Shown in pieces: positions 1 through 7,665 of a stretch of DNA of 44,502 nt. Under the pieces are notes generated by a model, which saw only the letters and a list, made by a program, of their open reading frames with translations, ran no database searches and was not told where the DNA came from. The first letter of the stretch is position 1. Each line of letters begins with the position of its first letter. Source of the DNA: a virus; the IMG/VR virus record IMGVR_UViG_3300042364_000286, positions 1-44,502 of that record; one strand, written 5' to 3'. Made by a program: the position numbers and the translations under genes.

Positions 1-1
1 G

Positions 2-241
2 CAGTCTGTGCAGCTTGCGGCAGGCGTGGGCGGGTTCGGCGTGATGCTGTTGGCCAAGCCGCTGTTCACGATGTCCGCCAACGAGTTGTCGTCAACCGTT
101 GAAAAAAACTTCCTTCGTGAGCAGGCAGCGTTGCCCAGAATCTACGACGGCGCGTTTCTCAACTACATCTACAACATATCCACCCAGACAAGCGGCTTGT
201 TGCCGATGGTGGGGCAGGCGCAATTCATCTGGACACCGTAA
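2..241 (+). CDS. Virion structural protein, 5'-truncated by window edge
   Basis: The reading frame is open to the left edge, so only the C-terminal 79 codons are present; the GTG at 8 is an internal valine rather than a convincing start. Function is not recognised by family. Its last ~60 residues match the C-terminus of the next gene in pattern: AKPL or ARPL, then an Arg/Leu helix ending in LPR(I/V)xDGAxL, then an aromatic strand ending near the stop. That makes the two products paralogous. With tail and lysis genes downstream, a particle component (tail or fibre attachment) is the best inference. The stop is followed 9 bp later by the next ATG, so the two are surely co-transcribed. Confidence 0.7.
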   Translation, partial: QSVQLAAGVGGFGVMLLAKPLFTMSANELSSTVEKNFLREQAALPRIYDGAFLNYIYNISTQTSGLLPMVGQAQFIWTP

Positions 242-250
242 GGAATCACC

Positions 251-1129
251 ATGCCATTCAGTTCAATGGACGATCTCGTCAACGAGATCACAAGCGGCAA
301 GTTCAACCGCGCCGACTGGAACAAACTCACGGGCGGTTCAGCCTACACCGCAGGCCGTTGGTATGACTTCAGCGGACTGGCCGGAACGCCTGTCGCCAAC
401 GCCTTTGCGGGCACTGCGCTGGCGTGGAGAACTTGCGACGAAACCACCGGCAACGGCACGCAGATCTTCGGCCTGCCGCATGGCGGGAATGTCTCGCCTG
501 ACACGAAGCACGTCCTGAACGTCAGCGCCATCACCTCCGTTGCCACGGGTGTCCCGGCACAGTTGATGCTGGTGGACTTGCAGGGCTACTGGCCCGGTAT
601 CAGCAATAACAGCGCCACGGCACAAACCCTCACGGGCACGCCCACTCTGCGCTACACCAACGGGGCCGGGTGCAGGTTGTTCTGGGTGCAAACCGCTGCA
701 GCGGGCGCCACGGCGCAGAACATTGCGCTGAGCTACAGCAACACGGTGCCGACTTCGGGGCGCAGCCTGCCGGTCACGGTCGCCATGACGGCTTCCGGCA
801 TCGTGGGGCACATCAGTCACAGCGGCACGGCGGCCAACAACTACGGCCCATTCCTTCCTTTGGCCTCGGGCGACACGGGCGTGTCCACGGTGGCGACGGT
901 TACGTTCTCTGCTGCCAACACCGGCACCGGTGCGCTGTGCCTTGCCCGCCCGCTGCTCACGCTGCCGCTGACCACCGTGTCCGTCGCTGCCGAGCGTGAT
1001 TTGCTGAACCAACTGCCGAGCCTTCCTCGGGTGATGGACGGTGCCTGCCTCACGTGGCTCTACTTCGCGGGCGCGGCCACGGCGGCAAGCACCAACTTCT
1101 ACGGCGCGGTCGAGGTCGGCTGGGGTTGA
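251..1129 (+). CDS. Putative virion (tail/fibre-region) protein
   Basis: A 292-residue protein starting at an ATG with AAGGAATC upstream. It is rich in Thr, Ala, Gly and Ser, with alternating beta-strand-like segments and no signal peptide or membrane helix. A Thr/Ala/Gly-rich middle (about residues 110-240) resembles phage surface or decoration folds. The last ~60 residues (ARPLLTLP ... LPRVMDGACL) are the same module as the end of the preceding truncated gene, so a duplicated unit lies at the left edge of the window. No enzymatic motif is visible. I infer a structural role from context (same-strand late gene block) and composition; no named family is recognised. Confidence 0.7.
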   Translation: MPFSSMDDLVNEITSGKFNRADWNKLTGGSAYTAGRWYDFSGLAGTPVANAFAGTALAWRTCDETTGNGTQIFGLPHGGNVSPDTKHVLNVSAITSVATGVPAQLMLVDLQGYWPGISNNSATAQTLTGTPTLRYTNGAGCRLFWVQTAAAGATAQNIALSYSNTVPTSGRSLPVTVAMTASGIVGHISHSGTAANNYGPFLPLASGDTGVSTVATVTFSAANTGTGALCLARPLLTLPLTTVSVAAERDLLNQLPSLPRVMDGACLTWLYFAGAATAASTNFYGAVEVGWG

Positions 1130-1137
1130 TCGGGCTC

Positions 1138-1983
1138 ATGGCTCTCAAGACAAACACCACGCTCCTGGCGCAGCTTCCGTTGCGCCAGATCGGCGGTTCG
1201 CCTGGAACTTTCCGTTCCATGTGGAGGCGTGGCGACCGGATGAACCAGTCCGTGGGCGAAGGCATCCCGTCCAAGCTGGCAGGCATCCCCAGCGGGCACT
1301 TGGCTCCATCGTCGTGGGTGCTGCCGTACAAGCCGGGGGCGATGTCGTCGTTCACCAATCTGGTGGTGACGGTCACGCCGGGTACGCTGAACCTCGCGGC
1401 GGGCGTCAACATCACGGGCAGCACGACGGTCACAATCACCGTCAACCCGGCAGACGGGCAACTGATCGTCTCGGCGTCAGGTTCGACGTCCATCACGTTC
1501 AACCTTGCAGCCAACTTGGCCGGCGCCCTGTCCGCATCTGGCAGCACGTCCTTCTCGTTCACGGTCAACAACGCCACGCTGGGGGCCATCGTCGATGCCA
1601 TCGGCGCCGCTCTGGTCCAGTTTTCAAACAGCGCCACGATCAGGGCCACGGGAAATTTGAGCGGCGACATCACACCGTTCACCGAACTCAGCCCGCAAAA
1701 TTTAGCGGCGGCGGTATGGAGTGCTTTGTCCAGCGCATACAACGACCCCGGCACGATGGGCGAGTTGCTGAACAACTCAGGTACAGATCCGTTGTTAGAG
1801 ATTGTGGAAGGCACTCTGACAGTCAAGGATGTGCTACGTCTATTGCTTGCCGTAAACGCGGGTGATGCAACAGGTCTAGAAGGAGGCACGATGACCTTCA
1901 AGGCGCAGGACGGGACAACGACACGAGTGCAGGCTTCTTACACAACAGGCACAAGAGATGTCACAACTGTAAACCCGACATGA
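1138..1983 (+). CDS. Putative tail/structural protein with C-terminal assembly motif
   Basis: The frame is open from 1054, but the ATG at 1138 (MALKTNTT) is preferred because it follows the previous stop by 8 bp instead of overlapping it by 76. The product is 281 residues. The N-terminal ~70 residues are basic (RQIGGSPGTFRSMWRRGDR), the middle is Thr/Ser/Ala beta-rich, and the C-terminal third has a segment reading VWSALSSAYNDPGTMGELL followed by TGLEGGTMTFKAQDG. This VW(S)AL...GTMGE pattern recurs in phage structural proteins next to tail fibres. Its stop overlaps the next start as ATGA (1980-1983), implying translational coupling. The structural role is inferred. Confidence 0.75.
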   Translation: MALKTNTTLLAQLPLRQIGGSPGTFRSMWRRGDRMNQSVGEGIPSKLAGIPSGHLAPSSWVLPYKPGAMSSFTNLVVTVTPGTLNLAAGVNITGSTTVTITVNPADGQLIVSASGSTSITFNLAANLAGALSASGSTSFSFTVNNATLGAIVDAIGAALVQFSNSATIRATGNLSGDITPFTELSPQNLAAAVWSALSSAYNDPGTMGELLNNSGTDPLLEIVEGTLTVKDVLRLLLAVNAGDATGLEGGTMTFKAQDGTTTRVQASYTTGTRDVTTVNPT

Positions 1984-2501
1984 GTTACGCAGGCACTTAC
2001 TTCGGCAGCTACTTCGGTAGTTACAACGGAGCAGTTTCCTCTGGTACAAGTGTCATTGTTCAAGTCACCGGAGTTCAAGCGCAAGGTTTCATTGGGAATG
2101 TCTTTGTCACTACGGCTCTATGGAACATCATTGATGACACGCAGGTTCCGAACTGGCAGATTGTTGTAAATACACAAGGTTCATCGTGGGGCAATGTTCC
2201 AACACCGCAAGCTCCGGGCTGGGCAGATGTGCTAAGCACGCAGAGTCCAAACTGGCAAAGTTCCTTTACGGCATCGGGCTCTTGGATTACCATCCCATCT
2301 GGGCAAACGCCTAACTGGCAACTGATATCAGACGCCCAATCACCGGGGTGGGCAGCGGCAGGAACAAGTCAAACACCGGGGTGGACAGCAAACGCAACCA
2401 CACAAAGCCCAAACTGGACGGGGGTTGTAGATGTTCAGGCTCCGGGGTGGGTTCAAGTCCCAACAGTCCAAGGTCCGAACTGGACCCAAGTGATCAACTG
2501 A
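1980..2501 (+). CDS. Trp-repeat protein (11-residue units), probable fibre/solenoid
   Basis: A 173-residue protein overlapping the previous stop by 4 bp (ATGA). The N-terminal 47 residues include a Tyr/Gly/Ser stretch (YFGSYFGSYNG). From W48 to the stop the protein consists of 11-residue units beginning with Trp and ending Q-x-P-(N/G), for example WQLISDAQSPG and WTGVVDVQAPG. There are eleven units (the fifth is 10 long) plus a final half unit WTQVIN. Such strict periodicity with invariant Trp, Gln and Pro suggests a beta-solenoid or stacked-turn fibre. Position between tail-region genes supports a virion surface element. No named family is recognised, so the function is inference. Confidence 0.75.
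   Translation: MSYAGTYFGSYFGSYNGAVSSGTSVIVQVTGVQAQGFIGNVFVTTALWNIIDDTQVPNWQIVVNTQGSSWGNVPTPQAPGWADVLSTQSPNWQSSFTASGSWITIPSGQTPNWQLISDAQSPGWAAAGTSQTPGWTANATTQSPNWTGVVDVQAPGWVQVPTVQGPNWTQVIN
2121..2498 (+). repeat. 33-bp coding repeat array (11-residue Trp units)
   Basis: The coding sequence of residues 48-173 repeats every 33 bp, with one 30-bp unit. Conserved positions are TGG at unit start, CA(A/G) at codon 8, CC(N) at codon 10 and AAC or GGG/GGC at codon 11. Conservation is at protein level with diverged DNA, so it is an old internal duplication under selection and not a recent tandem array or CRISPR. Confidence 0.85.
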
Positions 2502-2508
2502 GGTTCAA

Positions 2509-3495
2509 ATGCCTTCATACACCACAAGCCTTCGGCTGGTCCAGCCTTCTACCGGGGAATACTCTGGAACTTGGGGCACGCAGGTCAACACCGGCCTGAC
2601 AGCGCTGGTAGATGCTTCTATCGCGGGAACCGCCACGATCACGATGACGGCAGCAAACTACACGCTGTCTAACAACAACGGTGCATCGGATGAAGCACGG
2701 GCCATGTTCCTCGTGCTTGGAGGGACTCCGGGCGCTTCGTTTGCAGTCATTGTCCCTTCTGTCAGCAAGCTGTACTTTGTAACCAACAACACGGGGTTTG
2801 CTCAGACGGTCAGAACTTCTGGCACGGGGATCTCTGTACCCAACGGGGCTTCCATGACCCTGCGGTGCGATGGCACTAACGTAGTTGTTGCGCAGAACTA
2901 CTTTGCTTCCCTGACGCTTGGTGCTGCGTTGCCTGTGGCTTCGGGGGGGACGGGCGCAGCAACCTTGACTGGGGTTCTCAAAGGCAACGGCACCTCGGCA
3001 TTCACTGCAGCCACTGCGGGAACAGACTTTGTGGCCCCAGGTACGGCAACAACTTTTACAGCAACCCAAACCTTCAGTGGTTCATCCAGCACGTTAGCCG
3101 CCGTCCTGACGGATGCTGCAGAAGTGGTGACGATATCTGCCACGGCAGCGACGGGTACGATCAACTACGATGTCACTACTCAATCGGTTCTGTACTACAC
3201 AACCAGCGCTTCTGCAAACTGGACGGTTAACTTCCGAGCCTCTTCTGGCACCAGCCTGAATACGGCGATGAGCACGGGCCAGAGCGTTACGGTGGCCTTT
3301 CTTGTGACTCAAGGAGCTACGGCGTACTACAACAGCGCGGTGCAAGTAGATGGTGCGTCGGTAACGCCCAAGTGGCAGGGGGGGTCTGCGCCCACGGTTG
3401 GCAACGTATCAGGTATTGATGTGTACTCGTACACCATCATCAAAACGGGCGCAGCAGCGTTCACGGTTCTAGCTGCCCAAACGAGGTTTGCGTAA
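2509..3495 (+). CDS. Tail fibre-like protein
   Basis: A 328-residue protein starting 7 bp after the previous stop. N-terminal residues resemble the LVQPxTGEYSGTWGTQVNTGL opening seen in phage distal tail proteins. The middle carries the widespread fibre signature ASGGTGAATLTGVLKGNG (about residues 145-165) followed by Thr/Ala-rich strands (TATTFTATQTFSGSS). The C-terminal ~100 residues form a beta-rich domain without Cys. These features fit a trimeric receptor-binding or baseplate-attached fibre. No chaperone or peptidase domain is visible. The stop shares one base with the start of the next gene (TAATG), so the following propeller protein may be co-assembled with it. Confidence 0.8.
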   Translation: MPSYTTSLRLVQPSTGEYSGTWGTQVNTGLTALVDASIAGTATITMTAANYTLSNNNGASDEARAMFLVLGGTPGASFAVIVPSVSKLYFVTNNTGFAQTVRTSGTGISVPNGASMTLRCDGTNVVVAQNYFASLTLGAALPVASGGTGAATLTGVLKGNGTSAFTAATAGTDFVAPGTATTFTATQTFSGSSSTLAAVLTDAAEVVTISATAATGTINYDVTTQSVLYYTTSASANWTVNFRASSGTSLNTAMSTGQSVTVAFLVTQGATAYYNSAVQVDGASVTPKWQGGSAPTVGNVSGIDVYSYTIIKTGAAAFTVLAAQTRFA

Positions 3496-4766
3496 TGCCG
3501 CTGATTGGTACTCGTGGCGCGGCATCGTCTCGTGCCTTTGGGCTGTTGTCCGTAGGGGGCAATTGGCTTGCTTCTGCAAATGCCGGTAACAGTCAAACAG
3601 GTATTGCGGTTGACGCTACAGGTAATAGCTATATTACTGGGTATTCTGGGGGGCCAAATGTAGCATATACAACAAAGTATGATGCCGTTGGGAATATTGT
3701 ATGGCAAAGATCTTTGACAAACACTGCACCTTACGGGGTACGTGGCGCCGATATTGCGTTAGATACATCAAGTAATGTTTACGTTGTGGGTTACTCAAAC
3801 TCCGCTGGTGTAGATGGAATAAACATTATTAAGTATAATAACAGTGGTGTTTTGCAGTGGCAAAAACGGCTTACTACGTCCTACAGCGTAGAAGCGTCTG
3901 CACTAGCAATAGACGCTGCTGATAATATTTTAATAGTGGGCTATGGCGGCCCTAGTGTCAGTTACATAGTTATAGCAAAATTAGATAGCACTGGAACCTT
4001 ACTTTGGGATAGAGTGGTCTACGATAGTTCTTACAACTATTACGGGACATGCGTTTCAACAGATTCGTCTAATAATGTGTATTGTGCAGGGTGGCAAATT
4101 GGCGCAACTGGGGCTCCGCTTATAAAACTAAACTCCTCTGGCGTACTTCAGTGGCAGCGAGAACTATTAAATACTTTTACTGGTTTTTATGCAAATGCAG
4201 TAGACTCAGCAAACAATGTTTATTTTTTGGCTAGGCTAACATCTCCTGAAACGCTGCTATTGCTCAAATATAATTCTTCTGGGGCGTTGCAATGGCAACG
4301 GGCACTTACGGGAGCTACAACGCAGTTTGCGATATCCATGTCTATTGACACAAACAATGACATTTATATTGTAGGGAATGTGTCTGGCGGGACAACCGGC
4401 GCAGTAATAGCAAAGTATACATCCACAGGGTCGTTAACATGGCAGCGTTTATTGTCTGACAGCAGTATCGGTCTAAACTCTATTGCCGCAAATAATAATC
4501 AGGCTATTTGGGTGTCTGGAGCATTACAAATAAGCGCAGTTGCAAACAGGTTTGCTGCAAAACTGCCTGTAAGCGGCGCAAAAACTGGCGGTTATTTGTT
4601 AGGCGGCACAAGTGTGTCCTACTCAGTTCCTTCTCTTACAGATGCTGCCGGAACAATGACTGATGGAGTCGCGTCTTTGTCGGATTCGGCAATAAGTTTT
4701 GCGGTTTCGAACACAACCTACGTAGATGCGGCAACGACATTGACGCTAAATGTCACGCAAATTTAA
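3495..4766 (+). CDS. SBBP-type beta-propeller repeat protein
   Basis: A 423-residue protein built of repeated ~50-residue blades. Each blade has an (A)xD(A/S)xNxY(I/V)xG strand pair and then a K(Y/L)xxxGxLxWQR(x)L strand. I count six clear WQ/WD strands (for example KYNNSGVLQWQKRL, KYNSSGALQWQRAL) plus a degenerate seventh, giving a six- or seven-bladed propeller of the SBBP class. The last ~65 residues form a separate beta-rich tail (YLLGGTSVSYSVPSL). The start ATG overlaps the previous stop by one base (TAATG). The gene is visibly AT-richer than its neighbours, with many TAT, AAT and TTA codons, suggesting later acquisition. Likely role: distal receptor-binding or accessory fibre protein (inference). 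Confidence 0.8.
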   Translation: MPLIGTRGAASSRAFGLLSVGGNWLASANAGNSQTGIAVDATGNSYITGYSGGPNVAYTTKYDAVGNIVWQRSLTNTAPYGVRGADIALDTSSNVYVVGYSNSAGVDGINIIKYNNSGVLQWQKRLTTSYSVEASALAIDAADNILIVGYGGPSVSYIVIAKLDSTGTLLWDRVVYDSSYNYYGTCVSTDSSNNVYCAGWQIGATGAPLIKLNSSGVLQWQRELLNTFTGFYANAVDSANNVYFLARLTSPETLLLLKYNSSGALQWQRALTGATTQFAISMSIDTNNDIYIVGNVSGGTTGAVIAKYTSTGSLTWQRLLSDSSIGLNSIAANNNQAIWVSGALQISAVANRFAAKLPVSGAKTGGYLLGGTSVSYSVPSLTDAAGTMTDGVASLSDSAISFAVSNTTYVDAATTLTLNVTQI

Positions 4767-4781
4767 CGTTGGAAGCACCAA

Positions 4782-5279
4782 ATGATTGACATCCTCGGTG
4801 GGGGCCTTCTCGGTTCCATCTTCGGTGGCCTGTTCCGACTTGCTCCCGAAGTCCTGAAGTTCTTGGATCGCAAGAACGAGCGCCTGCACGAACTCAAAAT
4901 GTTTGAGCAGCAGTGCCAACTGGAGCAGATGCGCGGGGCGCAGAAGTTGCAGGAGATCGGTGCTCAGCACGGTATGGCTGTGGATGTCGGCGTGTTGGAT
5001 GCGTTCAAGTCGGCGCTGGATCAGCAGACCGAGATGGTCAAGGCTGCAGGCGGCTGGGTGGCCTCTCTCAGCGCTTCAGTCCGTCCGGTGGTTACCTACT
5101 GGATCTTGTTCATCTGGTCGTTCGTTCACATCTGGTTTGCGTGGAACGCTTGGCTGCAAGGCATGCCGCCAGTGGAAGTGTTCAAGACTGCCATGTCGCC
5201 TGACTTTGCGGCGCTGGTGGCAGGTACGATTAACTACTACTTCATGAACCGTACGCTTGAAAAGCGGGGCCTAGCGTGA
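4782..5279 (+). CDS. Holin, 3TM/GTA-holin type
   Basis: A 165-residue protein. A short hydrophobic N-terminus (GGGLLGSIFGGLF, residues 6-18) is followed by a charged, probably coiled-coil helix (20-60), a long hydrophobic helix at about 103-124 (VVTYWILFIWSFVHIW) and a C-terminal hydrophobic helix (about 141-156) ending NRTLEKRG. This matches the 'holin of 3TMs' family found in gene-transfer agents and phages, which permeabilises the inner membrane at lysis. Direct coupling to the endolysin (GTGA overlap at 5276-5279) supports the call. No separate Rz/Rz1 spanin is visible nearby. Confidence 0.85.
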   Translation: MIDILGGGLLGSIFGGLFRLAPEVLKFLDRKNERLHELKMFEQQCQLEQMRGAQKLQEIGAQHGMAVDVGVLDAFKSALDQQTEMVKAAGGWVASLSASVRPVVTYWILFIWSFVHIWFAWNAWLQGMPPVEVFKTAMSPDFAALVAGTINYYFMNRTLEKRGLA

Positions 5280-5758
5280 ACCTCGACGTAGCCGTAGCAC
5301 TGTGCAAGCAGTTTGAGGGGCTGCACCGTCTTGGAAAAGACGGGCTGATCTATCCCTACATCTGCCCAGCAGGCTACCCTACCATCGGTTGGGGAACGGT
5401 CTACAAGCCTGACGGCAGCAAGGTGACGATGGAGCACCCGCCCATCACGCGGGAGGTGGCCGACGCTTGGCTCATGGACGAATTGCGCCGGGTCTGTGCT
5501 TCGGCTGTGATGCGGCAGTGTCCTGAGCTTTTTGCTTGGAGCGTGACCAACGGGAACTGGCGGGCCTTCTGCGCCATCGCGGACTTCACCTACAACCTCG
5601 GTTCCGGTAGACTACAGACCTCCACCCTGCGGCGCAAACTTCGGGCGCTTGACTGGGAAGGTGCCAAGGAGCAGTTGGCCCTGTGGGTGCGCGGTGGCGG
5701 GCGTGTACTGCCCGGTCTGGTCAAGCGTAGAGCCGCAGAGGCGGCACTGCTGGGGTAA
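5276..5758 (+). CDS. Endolysin, lysozyme (GH24 family)
   Basis: A 160-residue muramidase that cleaves the peptidoglycan glycan strand at lysis. Start is GTG overlapping the holin stop as GTGA. The T4-lysozyme catalytic signature is seen as E14 (KQFEGL), then CPAGYPTIGWG with T36; the usual Asp between them is replaced by C30, a known variant in phage lysozymes. A second conserved block is NGNWRAFCAIADFTYNLG (about 85-105), and the C-terminus WVRGGGRVLPGLVKRRAAE is typical of the family. No signal peptide or SAR helix is visible, so it should depend on the holin for access to the wall. Confidence in the family is high. Confidence 0.92.
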   Translation: MNLDVAVALCKQFEGLHRLGKDGLIYPYICPAGYPTIGWGTVYKPDGSKVTMEHPPITREVADAWLMDELRRVCASAVMRQCPELFAWSVTNGNWRAFCAIADFTYNLGSGRLQTSTLRRKLRALDWEGAKEQLALWVRGGGRVLPGLVKRRAAEAALLG

Positions 5759-5760
5759 AC

Positions 5761-7665
5761 ATGCTCAGAAAATTGCAACTGAAGTCGGGCGTCAACCGCG
5801 AAGGAACCCGCTACAGCACCGAGGGCGGCTGGTTCTCGTGCGACAAGATTCGATTCCGTTCAGGTCAACCTGAGAAGATTGGTGGCTGGCAACAGGTTAC
5901 CAACGAGCAGTTTCTTGGCATCTGCCGTTCGTTGTGGGGGTGGTCAGCGCTTGATGGGCTTAAATATGTCGGGCTTGGGACGAACCTCAAGTATTACATT
6001 GCCCTGGCGGGTGGTGGCGCTTACAACGATGTAACGCCGCTAAGAAAGACCGTCAACCCGATGCTGGGGCCAAACCCTCCGGGTACAGGCGATCCTTTTT
6101 TGGCAAACGGGACTGTGACAGTAACGGTTACTGATGTAGCACATGACTGCATCACAGGTGACTTTGTAACTTACAGTGGCTCCACCACTTCCATCTTCAA
6201 TGCAGAGTATCAAGTCACCGTTTTAACGGTTGATACCTACACCATCACGTTAAGCACAACGCTTACTGCAGGGTCTTACGGAGGTGCTGCTGTTGTCGCT
6301 GCGTATCAAGTAAATGTTGGTGACGCCGTTCAAGTCCCCTTAACAGGCTGGGGTGCGGGACCGTGGGGCGGTGGTGGCTGGGGTGTTGGCACAACTGGCG
6401 CAGCCCTGACAAATGTGCGTGTCTGGAACCACGACAATTTTGGGGAAGACATGATCTACGGCCCCAAAGACGGACCTCTGTACTATTGGGATCAGACAAG
6501 TGGGCTGGCAACTCGTGGTGTGGCGCTCACTTCCTTGTCGGGGGCGTCGGACGTTCCAACCGTCCAGCATCTCTTGTCAATATCTGACACCTCTCGGTTT
6601 GTACTGGCGTTTGGCTGCAATGATTACGGCTCTGCCACGCAAGACACGATGCTGATCAGATGGTCAGACCAAGAAAGCGCCGTCAACTGGACGCCTGCGG
6701 CTACCAACCAAGCGGGCAGTGTGCGCTTGTCTCACGGTTCAAGAATTGAATCTGTTGCTCAGGTTCGTCAAGAGTTTTTGGTTTGGTCTGATACGGCCCT
6801 GTACTCATTGCAGTACCTTGGCCCCCCGATTGTTTGGGGCACGCAGATTCTTTCTGACAACACATCCATCGTCAGCGATAGGGCTTGGGCTACCGCAGCA
6901 GGCGTTACTTACTGGATGGGGAACGGCAAGTTCTACCGTTACGATGGTCGTGTGGAAACGCTGGTCTGTGACTTGAGGCAGTATGTCTTTAGTGACTTCA
7001 ACACAAACCAGTCGCAACAAGTTTTTGCATCCACCAACGAGCAGTTCAATGAAATCTGGTGGTTCTACTGCTCTGCCAGTTCTACGGTTGTAGACCGTTA
7101 TGTAATCTACAACTATGTTGAGAAATCTTGGTATTACGGCACAATGGGCCGCACGGCTTGGATTGACACTAGCGTATCTAGTGATGTTCCGATGGCAACA
7201 GACTACAACCGCCGTCTGCTAAACCACGAAACTGGAGTAGATGACAACGCCACCGTTACGACTCTTCCGATTGAAGCCTACATCACCTCATCAGAATTTG
7301 ACATCGATGATGGGCACAATTTTGGGTTTGTGTGGCGGGTTATTCCTGACGTAAATTTCACGGGGTCTACGGCTGGAAGCCCCACGATGAATCTAACGCT
7401 GCTTCCTTTGCAAAACTCAGGCTCAGGGTATACCCGAGGCGTTGTGCCTGTAGCGTCTGTGACTTCGGATATGTCGGTGGCGGGTGAGAATTCTTATCCG
7501 GTAGTGCGCAGTGCGACAGTTCCGGTGGATCAATACACTGGACAAGTCAACATCCGTGTTCGTGGAAGGCAGATGTCCATCAAGGCGGCGTCTGACCAGA
7601 TTGGCGTGCAGTGGCAGTTGGGTTCGCCCAGAATTGATGTGCGTCAGGACGGCAGGAAGAGCTAA
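5761..7665 (+). CDS. Conserved virion protein, tail hub/neck-like
   Basis: A 634-residue protein starting 2 bp after the endolysin stop. The N-terminus (GTRYSTEGGWFSCDKIRFRSG, then PEKIGGW) is a recognisable opening of podophage and marine-phage structural proteins. Trp/Gly-rich strands (RSLWGWSALDGLKYVGLG; MIYGPKDGPLYYWD) occur along its length, resembling the beta-propeller of packaged-DNA stabilisation or neck proteins such as P22 gp10. This resemblance is by pattern only. A glycine-rich turn (GWGAGPWGGGGWGVG, about residue 196-210) is notable. There are no catalytic motifs. The end overlaps the next start by one base (TAATG). It is very likely a tail-tube, hub or neck component; the exact position is uncertain. 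Confidence 0.75.
   Translation: MLRKLQLKSGVNREGTRYSTEGGWFSCDKIRFRSGQPEKIGGWQQVTNEQFLGICRSLWGWSALDGLKYVGLGTNLKYYIALAGGGAYNDVTPLRKTVNPMLGPNPPGTGDPFLANGTVTVTVTDVAHDCITGDFVTYSGSTTSIFNAEYQVTVLTVDTYTITLSTTLTAGSYGGAAVVAAYQVNVGDAVQVPLTGWGAGPWGGGGWGVGTTGAALTNVRVWNHDNFGEDMIYGPKDGPLYYWDQTSGLATRGVALTSLSGASDVPTVQHLLSISDTSRFVLAFGCNDYGSATQDTMLIRWSDQESAVNWTPAATNQAGSVRLSHGSRIESVAQVRQEFLVWSDTALYSLQYLGPPIVWGTQILSDNTSIVSDRAWATAAGVTYWMGNGKFYRYDGRVETLVCDLRQYVFSDFNTNQSQQVFASTNEQFNEIWWFYCSASSTVVDRYVIYNYVEKSWYYGTMGRTAWIDTSVSSDVPMATDYNRRLLNHETGVDDNATVTTLPIEAYITSSEFDIDDGHNFGFVWRVIPDVNFTGSTAGSPTMNLTLLPLQNSGSGYTRGVVPVASVTSDMSVAGENSYPVVRSATVPVDQYTGQVNIRVRGRQMSIKAASDQIGVQWQLGSPRIDVRQDGRKS

Noticed and set aside
1054-1137. 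Upstream start of the 1138-1983 gene
   Set aside because: Would overlap the preceding gene by 76 bp and give an Arg/Gly-rich leader that reads as out-of-frame sequence; ATG at 1138 fits the spacing.
2121-2498. 33-bp repeats as a possible CRISPR array
   Set aside because: No constant repeat/variable spacer structure; repeats are contiguous and conserved at protein level in a coding frame.
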